From: Patescibacteria group bacterium
GTDB taxonomy: Bacteria > Patescibacteria > Paceibacteria > UBA6257 > 2-01-FULL-56-20
Direction of reading: 5' to 3'
NCBI GenBank assembly: GCA_024654525.1
Contig: JANLHI010000032.1
Location: 62,001-126,000, forward strand
Length of the DNA stretch: 64,000 nt
Shown here piece after piece: positions 34,327 to 42,437 of the stretch (position 1 is its first letter; the number at the start of each line of letters is the position of its first letter). The translations under genes and the position numbers were made by a program. The notes under the pieces were generated by a model that saw only the letters and a list, made by a program, of their open reading frames with translations, did not search any database and was not told the DNA's origin.

Positions 34327-34494
34327 ATGAAAAATTCTCGTAGATCTCATAGGGAAATTAACAAGACGGTACGAGTATGTAATAGTGTCGTTTTATATTT
34401 CAAAATCACAGGAGATAAAAAGGAATGGCGGACATGTCATCGCGCTGCGATACTTGCGGCATTCCGAACTGCATTCAATGAAGCGGTTCGGTAG
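34327..34494 (+). CDS. 55-residue basic hypothetical protein
   Basis: A short frame beginning MKNSRRSHREINKTVRV and ending in a helix-like AAILAAFRTAFNEAVR. A TATAAT box at 34300-34305 lies 21 bases before the ATG and a hairpin terminator follows (34521-34556), so it looks like a complete single-gene unit. The middle (NSVVLYFKITGDKKEWRTC) could form beta strands. No family recognised. Confidence 0.6.
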   Translation: MKNSRRSHREINKTVRVCNSVVLYFKITGDKKEWRTCHRAAILAAFRTAFNEAVR

Positions 34495-34520
34495 CGACCT
34501 TTTTTTCTAATAATAACCAG

Positions 34521-34556
34521 CCTCGTGCATAGTATGCGCGGGGCGCAACTTTTTTA
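34521..34556 (+). terminator. Terminator of the 55-residue gene
   Basis: Ten-base stem 34521-34530 / 34534-34543 with three G-T pairs, followed by CGCAACTTTTTT. Confidence 0.75.
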
Positions 34557-34568
34557 GAGACACAAAAA

Positions 34569-34660
34569 CTACTCCGTGCGCCGCATTTCCCGTTCTACGG
34601 TGCGTTTTTTTATTACTTCCCGTTTGTCGTGTTTTTTCTTCCCGCGGGCAAGAGTGAGTT
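34569..34660 (-). pseudogene. Orphan, diverged copy of the smpB 3' end
   Basis: On the minus strand this segment reads LARGKKKHDKREVIKKRTVE and ends in a stop, without a start codon or the rest of a gene. The real smpB ends with LARGKKKHDKRQAIKKRTIE and a similar tail. The two copies lie in the same orientation about 700 bases apart, with the toxin-antitoxin pair between them, as direct repeats around an inserted unit would. Confidence 0.85.
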
Positions 34661-34662
34661 AT

Positions 34663-34696
34663 TTGACTAAAGTTTATCTTAAGTTAAACTTAGACC
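34663..34696 (+). promoter_or_regulatory. Toxin-antitoxin promoter with operator dyad
   Basis: TTGACT (34663-34668), 16 bases, TAAACT (34685-34690). A 22-base near-perfect dyad (34670-34691; arms AAGTTTA/TAAACTT around CTTAAG) covers the spacer and -10 box, where an antitoxin would repress. The predicted start is the A of the antitoxin ATG. Confidence 0.7.
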
Positions 34697-34915
34697 ATGA
34701 AGAACTCGGTGATAGGACTTAAAGAATTGCGGGAGAACGCGGAACATTATATTTCCCGCGTAGGGAAAGGGGAATCGTTTATCATTATGCGCCGTTCAAA
34801 GCCGGTGTTTAAGATTTCTCCTCCGGAGGATGACGAGCTGTGGGAGCGGGTGGTTGATCTCACGAAGATTAAAAAAGGAGGAGTCCCAATCGCGGAACTT
34901 CTTTCCCGGCTCTAG
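34697..34915 (+). CDS. Antitoxin, Phd/YefM family
   Basis: 72 residues with the Phd/YefM start: SVIGLKELRENAEHYISRVG followed by GKGESFIIMRRSKPVFKISP. The N-terminal half dimerises and binds DNA; the C-terminal half would mask the toxin. The operator dyad at 34670-34691 fits autorepression. The toxin gene follows six bases later. Confidence 0.88.
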   Translation: MKNSVIGLKELRENAEHYISRVGKGESFIIMRRSKPVFKISPPEDDELWERVVDLTKIKKGGVPIAELLSRL

Positions 34916-34921
34916 TGTCTC

Positions 34922-35164
34922 ATGGATAAAATAGAGAAAGCGCTTGCGCGGTTGAGTGCCCGCGAGAGGGAATGGGTGAAAGATATGCTTTCACGGCTTC
35001 GTTCCGGCGAAGTGAAGGGTGCGGACATCAAAAAACTCAAGGGGCGCGATGATATTTTTCGCGCGAGGAAGGGAGACGTGCGTATTATCTATCATCTGCG
35101 AGACGGAACTACTTTTATTCTTGCGATTGAACGAAAGAGCGAGAAGACATATAAAGGGCTTTAG
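34922..35164 (+). CDS. Toxin, RelE/ParE superfamily
   Basis: 80 residues with the RelE-like order: a long N-terminal helix pair (LARLSAREREWVKDMLSRL), DIKKLKGRDDIFRARKGDVR, IIYHLRDGTTFILAIERK. The KLKG...FRxRxGDxRIIY pattern is typical of RelE mRNA interferases and ParE-like toxins. It probably cuts mRNA at the ribosome; ParE-type gyrase inhibition cannot be excluded. It lies next to smpB, whose product rescues ribosomes stalled by such toxins. Confidence 0.88.
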   Translation: MDKIEKALARLSAREREWVKDMLSRLRSGEVKGADIKKLKGRDDIFRARKGDVRIIYHLRDGTTFILAIERKSEKTYKGL

Positions 35165-35270
35165 GTTGCGTGGGAGTAAAAACCCATGACCTGCGGCTTT
35201 TTTAAGAAAGAGAGAATCTCCTCCGCATTATTCTCCGGCGAGTTGCCGGATTAATTTGCGTTACTTGCGG

Positions 35271-35735
35271 CTACTCCCTTTGCATCTCCCGTTCTATAGT
35301 CCGTTTCTTTATCGCTTGTCGTTTGTCATGTTTCTTTTTCCCTCGGGCAAGGGCGAGTTCTATTTTTATTAAATTTCCTTTGAGGTGGACATTCAAGGGG
35401 ATAAGCGATGTTCCTTCGCGGAGGGCTCCTACGAGGTATTTTATTTCGTCTTGAGTAAGAAGAAGTTTGCGGGTTGTGTCTGCGGTGTAATCGGGAGAAA
35501 CGTTCATGGGTTGATATGCGGGGATTTGTGAGCCTACAAGGAATACTTCTCCCGCCGCACTTCGCGTACCGCTACGGCGAGCCGAAGCACGAATAATGGC
35601 GCGGCTTCCCGCGAGTCCCATACGTTTCGATTTCACGCTTTTTACCTCGTGTCCCTTGAGTATGATTCCCACCTCGAATGTTTCGAGGATATCGTAATCA
35701 AATCGAGCGCGTTTGTTTTCTGCGAGTATTACCAT
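35271..35735 (-). CDS. smpB: tmRNA-binding protein SmpB
   Basis: 154 residues from the ATG at 35735, supported by TATGAT (35747-35742) ending six bases upstream. NKRARFDYDILETFEVGI, LKGHEVKSVKSKRMGLAGS, EVFLVGSQIPAYQP and the terminal GKKKHDKRQAIKKRTIERE are SmpB signatures. An unusual insertion of about 12 residues (ASARRSGTRSAA, bases 35553-35588) sits in the loop before EVFLVG and coincides with a GC-rich hairpin sequence. It delivers tmRNA (27573) to stalled ribosomes. Confidence 0.95.
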   Translation of the reverse strand: MVILAENKRARFDYDILETFEVGIILKGHEVKSVKSKRMGLAGSRAIIRASARRSGTRSAAGEVFLVGSQIPAYQPMNVSPDYTADTTRKLLLTQDEIKYLVGALREGTSLIPLNVHLKGNLIKIELALARGKKKHDKRQAIKKRTIEREMQRE

Positions 35736-35793
35736 GCCTGTATCATATTGTTTTATAAGAAGACATTCAAACGCACGAACCATATAAAAAATA

Positions 35794-35822
35794 ATGCGCG
35801 CAACTTTGAGAGTTGCGCGCAT
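35794..35822. terminator. 12-bp perfect hairpin upstream of smpB
   Basis: ATGCGCGCAACT (35794-35805) pairs exactly with AGTTGCGCGCAT (35811-35822). On the minus strand it is followed by TATTTTTTATA, a good terminator for a minus-strand transcript coming from 36.0-36.3 kb. Confidence 0.7.
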
Positions 35823-36331
35823 GCCCCTTGCTTTCCATAATGAAACCCTCCAATATTTTTGAATGTTCGAAGTCCATATTTGCCGCTATGGGCAAATTTG
35901 AGGAAAGCACCCTTGCTTCTTTCACCGTAACACACAAGAGTTCGGGGTCAAGGAAAGTTTTTGGTAAAAAAATGAGAGCATCGGCTTTCCAATGCTCCCA
36001 CTCACTTTCGACCAACAAGGCGTGTTATCGCCAGGGGATGGCATTGAAGAGCCTTGTATGATCCCCTTTATCTTAAAAAAGAAGAGTCTCTGAGGCAAGT
36101 CTACTTCCGTTTCTGTGTTTTCTGCGTTATTCTTCAAAAAGAAAAAGGGCGGGGGCTGGTACGTGTTAAACCAGACACCCCGCCTTGACGAGAAATTGTT
36201 TTTACTTCTTATTAGGAAAAAGTCAAGTGACAGTGGTATTTTTTTATATTGAATTCTCAGGCTCTATCACCCCCTTCCTTATTTAAGGATTGGATTGTAC
36301 CACTGTCACTCTTGGGTTTTACTCTATCACT
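35823..36331. other. Gap with structured elements, no confident gene
   Basis: No convincing gene. A minus-strand frame at 35767-36018 (TTG start, 83 codons) has plausible composition but runs through the hairpin at 35794-35822. A second hairpin with T-tract on the minus strand (GGCGGGG/CCCCGCC with inner CTGGT/ACCAG, 36148-36184) lies about 35 bases after a possible minus-strand promoter (TTGACT, 36226-36221). This arrangement would suit a short RNA or attenuated leader. Next comes the inverted repeat 36227-36309. Confidence 0.4.
36227..36309. repeat. 12-bp inverted repeat upstream of argS
   Basis: GTGACAGTGGTA (36227-36238) and its exact reverse complement (36298-36309) enclose 59 bases. 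It ends 22 bases before argS. It could be a small inverted-repeat element or a long leader stem. Confidence 0.7.
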
Positions 36332-37930
36332 ATGCAAAAGAAAATTCAATCAATACTCATAGATATATTTGAGACTTCGGAACTCGTTTCGGTAACTGTG
36401 CCGGTGAGCGGCCTTCACGGACATTATGCGACGAATGTGGCGTTTGCGTTCGGGAAAACGCAACAACGGAAACCTGCGGAAGTCGCGAAGGAGTTTGTAG
36501 AAAAAATTCTTGCCACCGCGCCGGAAGGATTTTTTAAAAAAGTAGAAGCGACATCGCAAGGATTCATAAATTTTTGGCTTACTCCTTCGGCGTTTCACGA
36601 AGAGCTTGGAATAATTCTTGAGGAGGGCGCGCGATACGGATCGGATGATATCCTTAAAGGGAAGAAAGTTCAGATTGAATTTATTTCCGCGAATCCTACG
36701 GGACCGCTTACACTTGCGAACGGGCGAGGAGGATTTTTCGGTGACGTATTCGCAAATGTTCTCGAATATTTTGGCGCAGAAGTTGAGCGGGAATACTATG
36801 TGAATGATACGGGGAATCAGATTATCACCCTTGGAAAATCCGTGCTTGCGGTTGCGGGAAAGATTCCTGTCGAAGAGAAATTTTATAAAGGATCATATGT
36901 TGCCGAGTGGGCGGCGGAACATGCGGACGTGATTGTTCTTCACGAGAATAATCCATTGCAGTTGGGACAAGCCGTTGCAAAGGATTTATTTGATAAGATT
37001 CGCACGGTCATAGAGAAAAAAGCGAATATTCGATTTGACCGATGGACTTCCGAATACGGGGATATCCATAAAAAAGGGTTTATCGAAAAAATAATAAAAC
37101 TTCTCAAAGCAAAAGGGTTACTTTACGATGCCGAAGGCGCCACATGGCTTAAAACTACCCAGTTTGGAGATGATAAAGATAGGGTTGTGGTGACGAGTGA
37201 TAAATTTCCGACATATTTTCTTGCCGATGCGGGGCATTTTTTGGAAACAAAAGAGAGGGGTTTTGACGAAAAGATTTTTTTGTTTGGTCCGGATCATTAC
37301 GGATATGTGAAACGTATTAGCGCGGTTGCGGAGCTTGTGGGCATTGCAAAATCCGAAGCGATTGTTACGCAGGCGGTACGGCTTGTGGAAGAGGGGAAGG
37401 AGGTGAAGATGTCGAAGCGAAAAGGTGAATTTATCATGCTTGAAGAGTTGATTGATGAAGTGGGGACGGATGCCACGCGTTTCTTCTTTCTTCAAGTTTC
37501 TCCAGAGGCACACATGGATTTTGATTTGGGACTTGCGAAAGAGAGATCGTCAAAAAATCCTGTATACTATGCACAATACGCATATGTGAGAGCGAGGAAG
37601 ATTTTGGAACATTCAGAGAATAAGGATCAGGGATTAGAAAGTAAGCACGCGCTTTCTCGGCTTACAGGGGAGAATGAATTGAGGCTTATCCGGACGCTTG
37701 TGCGGATGCCGGAGGTGATGCACGGATCTCTTGAAGCGAGGCGTGTGCATCGTATTACTCAATATGTTGTAGAGGTGGCAAGCGCATTCCATAGATTCTA
37801 TGAAGCGGAGAGAGTGGTCGGTGAACCGAAGGAGATCGAAGATGCGCGTATTCTTCTTGTGCGCGGGGCAGCTGTCATTCTTGAAAATACGCTCACTATA
37901 CTTGGTGTGAGCAGGCCGGAGGAGATGTAG
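36332..37930 (+). CDS. argS: Arginyl-tRNA synthetase
   Basis: 532 residues from the ATG at 36332 (TACTCT ends six bases upstream). The class I core is clear: EFISANPTGPLTLANGRGGF, EREYYVNDTGNQI, FGPDHYGYVKRI, MSKRKGEFIMLEELIDEVG, and the C-terminal anticodon-binding DALR domain. The HIGH signature, normally LHIGHAR, reads LTLANGR, so both histidines are replaced; the KMSK loop is intact. It charges tRNA-Arg, one of which is encoded at 15322. Confidence 0.95.
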   Translation: MQKKIQSILIDIFETSELVSVTVPVSGLHGHYATNVAFAFGKTQQRKPAEVAKEFVEKILATAPEGFFKKVEATSQGFINFWLTPSAFHEELGIILEEGARYGSDDILKGKKVQIEFISANPTGPLTLANGRGGFFGDVFANVLEYFGAEVEREYYVNDTGNQIITLGKSVLAVAGKIPVEEKFYKGSYVAEWAAEHADVIVLHENNPLQLGQAVAKDLFDKIRTVIEKKANIRFDRWTSEYGDIHKKGFIEKIIKLLKAKGLLYDAEGATWLKTTQFGDDKDRVVVTSDKFPTYFLADAGHFLETKERGFDEKIFLFGPDHYGYVKRISAVAELVGIAKSEAIVTQAVRLVEEGKEVKMSKRKGEFIMLEELIDEVGTDATRFFFLQVSPEAHMDFDLGLAKERSSKNPVYYAQYAYVRARKILEHSENKDQGLESKHALSRLTGENELRLIRTLVRMPEVMHGSLEARRVHRITQYVVEVASAFHRFYEAERVVGEPKEIEDARILLVRGAAVILENTLTILGVSRPEEM

Positions 37931-37983
37931 AGTAATGATTCATAACCAACAACTTATAACTTAATAGCATATAACAAGAAGCG

Positions 37984-40900
37984 ATGACTGAAGATTTTTC
38001 AAAAGGAGAATTTAAATTATCGGAAGGGGATTTCGTCCTCCCGAAGGCGGAAGAGAGTATCCTTGCGTTTTGGGAGAGTAAGGAAATTTTTGCGAAATCT
38101 CTCGAAAAAACAAAAAATGGGAAGCCCTTCACATTCTATGATGGACCTCCGTTTGCAACGGGAACTCCCCATTATGGGAGTCTGTTGAGTTCCATTATTA
38201 AAGATGTAGTGGGGAGGTATCAGACCATGAAGGGGCGATATGTACGTCGCCGATGGGGTTGGGATTGTCATGGATTACCGATTGAAGAAATCGTTGAACG
38301 GGAGCTTGGTATTTCGGGGAAGAAGCAAATAGAAGAGCTTGGTATCGAAAAGTTCAATCAGACGTGTCGTACTATGGTATTGCAGTATGTTGTTGAATGG
38401 AAAAAGATGATTCGTCGTATTGCGCGATGGGTGGATTTTGATAATTCATACAAGACGATGGATCGGGATTTTATGGAATCCGTATGGTGGGCGTTTAAAC
38501 AGATGTACGACAAGAATCTTATCTACGAAGGGAGAAAAGTCCTTCTCTATTGTCCGCGGTGCGAGACACCGGTATCAAACTTTGAAGTGGCGATGGACAA
38601 CTCGTATAAGGAAGTCACTGAAGAGGCCGTGACGGTGAAATTCAAAGTGAAGCCTGGGCAGAAAATAGGGAAGTGGGAAGTGCAGGAGCATACCTACTTT
38701 ATTGCATGGACTACAACTCCATGGACGCTCCCTGGTCATGCGGCTCTCTATGTTTCAGAAACTATGGAATACGTACGAGTAAAGCAGGGAAACGAATTTT
38801 ATATTGTGGCAAAGGCTTTGCTGGAGAATATCTTTAAGGGAATATATGAAGTTTCGGAGGATATCAAGGCAAAAGATTTAGTTGGCCTTTCTTATACGCC
38901 ACCGTTTGAGGTTCCCGTAATGGCTTCGCCACAGTCATTTAAGGTGTGGGTTGGAGATTTTGTTACTGCTGATGCGGGCACCGGTGTGGTACATAGTGCG
39001 GTTGTGCATGGAGAAGAGGATTACCAGCATGGCATAAAATCGGGATTACCCACCGTTTTACTTCTTGATGAAAAGGGTCACTTCAACGAGAAGGCGCCGG
39101 AGCTTGTGCGCGGGCAGTACTTCAAAAAGGCGGACAAGATTATCATTCAAGACCTTGAAACGCGAGGACTGCTTTTTGCAAAAGCGCCGCATGCGCATTC
39201 ATACCCTCACTGCTGGCGTTGCGCTACCGCGCTCTTTTATAACGCCATCCCCGCGTGGTTTGTGAATATACAAAAAATCAAACCGGAGCTTTTGAAATCA
39301 AACGAGAAGGAAATAAATTGGTTTCCCGCGCATCTGAAATTCGGAAGGTATGCGAACAGTGTGTCGCAAGCTCCCGATTGGAATATTTCTCGGAACCGCT
39401 ACTGGGGAAATCCCATTCCCGTATGGAAGTGTGAATCGTGCGGGGAAAATACGGTAGTAGGAAGCATTCACGAGTTGGGATTAGGAACAAATACGCTTTA
39501 TGGTGCACGGCATGGACTTGCGGAGAGTAATATCCGCACAATTCACAGCGGATACATGGAGAACGACCCGATTGATCTTGTGGAAAAAGGCGTGCAGCAG
39601 GCAGAGGAGATGGCGAAACATTTGAAGAAGGGTGGGGGAGTCGATTTGATTGTGTCGTCTGACGTACGACGTACGAAGCATACTGCAGAAATTGTCGCGA
39701 AGATTCTGGGATGTCCCGTAGAATATGATGCGCGTTTACGTGAATGGAATTTGGGTATATGGAATGGCAAGCCGTGTGAAGGACTGCATCACAAACTTCC
39801 TTTTGAGAAGCGATGGACAGAGGCGCCCGAAGGAGGAGAGACGTGGACAGACCTTCAAGCGCGGATGGTGGAGGCGGTAAAAGATATTAATCAAAAACAT
39901 AAAAATACGCGAATACTTATTATTAGTCATGGGGATCCGCTGTGGCTTGTGCGGAAATACTTTGGTGCGGAGACTGGATATCCGGGAGTTGGCGAGGTAT
40001 TCTCGCTTAACGTCGATATTGACGACCTTCATCGTCCGGGAATTGATGCGGTAACGCTTCCATGTAAATGCGGTGGCACTGCGCGACGCATTAAAGAGAT
40101 TTTTGATTCATGGATGGAGGCGGGTTCAATGCCTTTTGCTGAATATCATTATCCTTTTGAGCAAAAGGATTTATTCGAATCGCGCCTTCCGGCGCAGTTT
40201 GTTGCGGAGTATATTCCACAGACGCGTGCATGGTTTTATGTGATGCATGTCACGTCGCTCATTCTTTTTGGGAAGGCGCCCTTCGAGAATGTGGTAACTA
40301 CCGGTACCGTGCTTGCCGAGGATGGTGCAAAAATGAGCAAATCAAAACGAAATTATCCTGATCCGTGGGAAGTGATTGAGCGTTACGGTTCCGATTCTCT
40401 TCGATTTTATCTTATGCATTCGCCGGTGATGCAAGCGGAGGATTTAAATTTTAGCGCGCGCGAACTCGAGGGGCTTCACCGGAAAATTGTGCTCATTTTG
40501 TCGAATGTGGAAAAATATTTTGTAACGTACGCAAGGGAGTCAGATTTCAGATATCAGATTTCAGATCTCGGACAAGAATCCGAAAATATACTGGATCAAT
40601 GGATTGTTGCGCGAACAAAAGAATTGGTAAGCGGCGTGACGGAATATATGGATGTCTACGACACCGTGCGTGCGACACGGATTATTGAAGAATATATCTC
40701 TGATCTTTCTACGTGGTATGTACGTCGGAGTAGGGGGAGGAGGGATGAGGTATTTTTTAGAACATTATGCGATACGCTTCTTACGACAAGTAAAGTGATT
40801 GCGCCTTTCATGCCCTATCTTGCGGAGCATATCTATCACTCGACTCGTGAATTTAGCGGGGTTTTGGAAGAGTCAGTGCATCTTGTCGATTGGCCGAAAG

Positions 40901-41421
40901 GGAAAAAACTTACAAAAGACGAGGAGGCGTTGCTTCGTGATATGGTGCTGGTGCGCGATCTTGCGAGTAAAGCGCTTGCAGTGAGGAAAACGGCGGGGAT
41001 TCCCATTCGACAGCCGCTCGCGACGCTGCGAATTAGAAATGGGAACATCGGGAATGATAAAAACAGAATAGATTTTATGTGGATATTAGTGGAGGAGTTG
41101 AATGTGAAGGAGATTAAAATCGACTCATCTATTTCCGAGGATGTGATGTTTGATACGGTAATCACTCCGGAATTAAAAATCGCAGGTTTCGTGCGCGGAC
41201 TTGAGCGTAGTATTCAAGGGTTGAGAAAAACACAAGGATTTAACGTGGGAGAGGAGGCCGTGCTTTTTTATGAAACCGCTGATGTGGATTTGGAGTCTGC
41301 GATAAAGCAGGTTGATATAAAGAAAACTTATATTAAGAGTATTAAACGTGCTCAAAAAGAAAATGCTTTAAAGCACACGTTTGAGGGTAAAGAAATAGGA
41401 ATTATCCTCGAAAAAGTGTAA
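37984..41421 (+). CDS. ileS: Isoleucyl-tRNA synthetase with inserted histidine-phosphatase domain
   Basis: 1145 residues of the eukaryote-like type. DGPPFATGTPHYGS carries the HIGH motif, WTTTPWTLPGHAAL the editing domain, RNRYWGNPIPVWKC the return to the catalytic fold, and KMSKS is at 783-787. Between the two zinc-ribbon halves (CESCG near 484 and CKCGG near 693) a complete phosphoglycerate-mutase-like domain (about residues 502-677) is inserted: RHGLAESN at 509, VSSDVRRTKHTAEIVA, LREWNLGIWNGKPCEGL, ISHGD at 647-651. A 14-base tandem duplication lies in frame at 40540-40567. Confidence 0.95.
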   Translation: MTEDFSKGEFKLSEGDFVLPKAEESILAFWESKEIFAKSLEKTKNGKPFTFYDGPPFATGTPHYGSLLSSIIKDVVGRYQTMKGRYVRRRWGWDCHGLPIEEIVERELGISGKKQIEELGIEKFNQTCRTMVLQYVVEWKKMIRRIARWVDFDNSYKTMDRDFMESVWWAFKQMYDKNLIYEGRKVLLYCPRCETPVSNFEVAMDNSYKEVTEEAVTVKFKVKPGQKIGKWEVQEHTYFIAWTTTPWTLPGHAALYVSETMEYVRVKQGNEFYIVAKALLENIFKGIYEVSEDIKAKDLVGLSYTPPFEVPVMASPQSFKVWVGDFVTADAGTGVVHSAVVHGEEDYQHGIKSGLPTVLLLDEKGHFNEKAPELVRGQYFKKADKIIIQDLETRGLLFAKAPHAHSYPHCWRCATALFYNAIPAWFVNIQKIKPELLKSNEKEINWFPAHLKFGRYANSVSQAPDWNISRNRYWGNPIPVWKCESCGENTVVGSIHELGLGTNTLYGARHGLAESNIRTIHSGYMENDPIDLVEKGVQQAEEMAKHLKKGGGVDLIVSSDVRRTKHTAEIVAKILGCPVEYDARLREWNLGIWNGKPCEGLHHKLPFEKRWTEAPEGGETWTDLQARMVEAVKDINQKHKNTRILIISHGDPLWLVRKYFGAETGYPGVGEVFSLNVDIDDLHRPGIDAVTLPCKCGGTARRIKEIFDSWMEAGSMPFAEYHYPFEQKDLFESRLPAQFVAEYIPQTRAWFYVMHVTSLILFGKAPFENVVTTGTVLAEDGAKMSKSKRNYPDPWEVIERYGSDSLRFYLMHSPVMQAEDLNFSARELEGLHRKIVLILSNVEKYFVTYARESDFRYQISDLGQESENILDQWIVARTKELVSGVTEYMDVYDTVRATRIIEEYISDLSTWYVRRSRGRRDEVFFRTLCDTLLTTSKVIAPFMPYLAEHIYHSTREFSGVLEESVHLVDWPKGKKLTKDEEALLRDMVLVRDLASKALAVRKTAGIPIRQPLATLRIRNGNIGNDKNRIDFMWILVEELNVKEIKIDSSISEDVMFDTVITPELKIAGFVRGLERSIQGLRKTQGFNVGEEAVLFYETADVDLESAIKQVDIKKTYIKSIKRAQKENALKHTFEGKEIGIILEKV

Positions 41422-41441
41422 TTAAGAGAATGGGTTTCTTA

Positions 41442-42422
41442 CTACGATTGAGGAACATCTTTTATCCTGCTCTTTTTAACGAATAAGTTATGATAGGGCG
41501 CCCGCTCTCCTTCTTTGAGAGGGCGAAGATCTCCTTTATCAAAGGTATAGGGTTGATAGCCGAAGTTTTTCAGAAATGAAAATATTTCTCGGGAGTCGGT
41601 GGAGTTCACCTCCGACCACAGGAGGGGGGCATCTTCTCTTTTGAGTAATTGTGTTGCCCCGCGCAGGACTTCTATGGTTTTGCCTTCAACATCGCATTTT
41701 ATGAAATCCACCTTCGAAATCGCGTTTTTTTGAACATAGGAATCAAGAGTAATTACCTCTACATCCCGAACTTCTCCTTGGCTGGTGTGTTCCCGCTCGG
41801 ACGCGGTAATCAGCCGGGCAAATGCGGGACCGAGGGATTTTTGCACAAGGAATGGCTCGGACCCGAGTTTGTCGCTTAGGGCAATTTGTTCCAAGTTAAA
41901 GCGCGTCCGATCGTGGAAATTCAACCCCATGTTCTTTTGGAGTTCGGAGTAGCTTTGAGGTTCGGGTTCGAAGCAATACAGTTTTCCGGCTGAACCGACG
42001 AGGCGCGCAAAGACCACTGACCACCAACCAAAACTTGCTCCAATGTCCATTACAGTTTGTCCAGGGCGAACGAGAAGTTTAAATACAGCTGCTTCTGTTT
42101 GGTCATAAAGTCCTCTGTCGCGACATATGATAATACTCAAAAGACTATTTGGGTCTGTGGGGTCCCACACAAAAAAACGTCCGTCTTTAAGTTCTATGAC
42201 ACAATCCTCGGGCGTTACTCGGTATGAAGAGAGGGCACCGGTGGAAAGGAGAAAATGGCGCAGTTTAGTGACGGCGCGCATTTGATTTTTCCCGGTAGTT
42301 CGCCAGAAAAATCTGAATATCGCGCGACCTGTTTGGAAAAAGAAAGACCCTCTCTTTAAGAAGGGTATTTTATTGAGAATCTCTACAAGCTTCTCTTTTG
42401 TATTTTGGAGAAAAACAAGCAT
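41442..42422 (-). CDS. FkbM-family methyltransferase
   Basis: 326 residues. The SAM-binding segment VMDIGASFGWWSVVFARLVG, CFEPEPQSYSELQKN and VDFIKCDVEGKTIEVLRGA are the FkbM signatures. Members methylate sugars or other small hydroxyl groups, so it may decorate the polysaccharide made by the 52-64 kb locus, though it is not next to it. It converges on ileS and is 15 bases downstream of trpS on the same strand. Confidence 0.88.
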   Translation of the reverse strand: MLVFLQNTKEKLVEILNKIPFLKRGSFFFQTGRAIFRFFWRTTGKNQMRAVTKLRHFLLSTGALSSYRVTPEDCVIELKDGRFFVWDPTDPNSLLSIIICRDRGLYDQTEAAVFKLLVRPGQTVMDIGASFGWWSVVFARLVGSAGKLYCFEPEPQSYSELQKNMGLNFHDRTRFNLEQIALSDKLGSEPFLVQKSLGPAFARLITASEREHTSQGEVRDVEVITLDSYVQKNAISKVDFIKCDVEGKTIEVLRGATQLLKREDAPLLWSEVNSTDSREIFSFLKNFGYQPYTFDKGDLRPLKEGERAPYHNLFVKKSRIKDVPQS

Positions 42423-42437
42423 TTGGAAGTGCTGGCT

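Noticed and set aside
35767..36018. Minus-strand frame of 83 codons upstream of smpB
   Set aside because: TTG start, no recognisable family, and it reads through a 12-bp terminator hairpin; kept only as part of the gap description.
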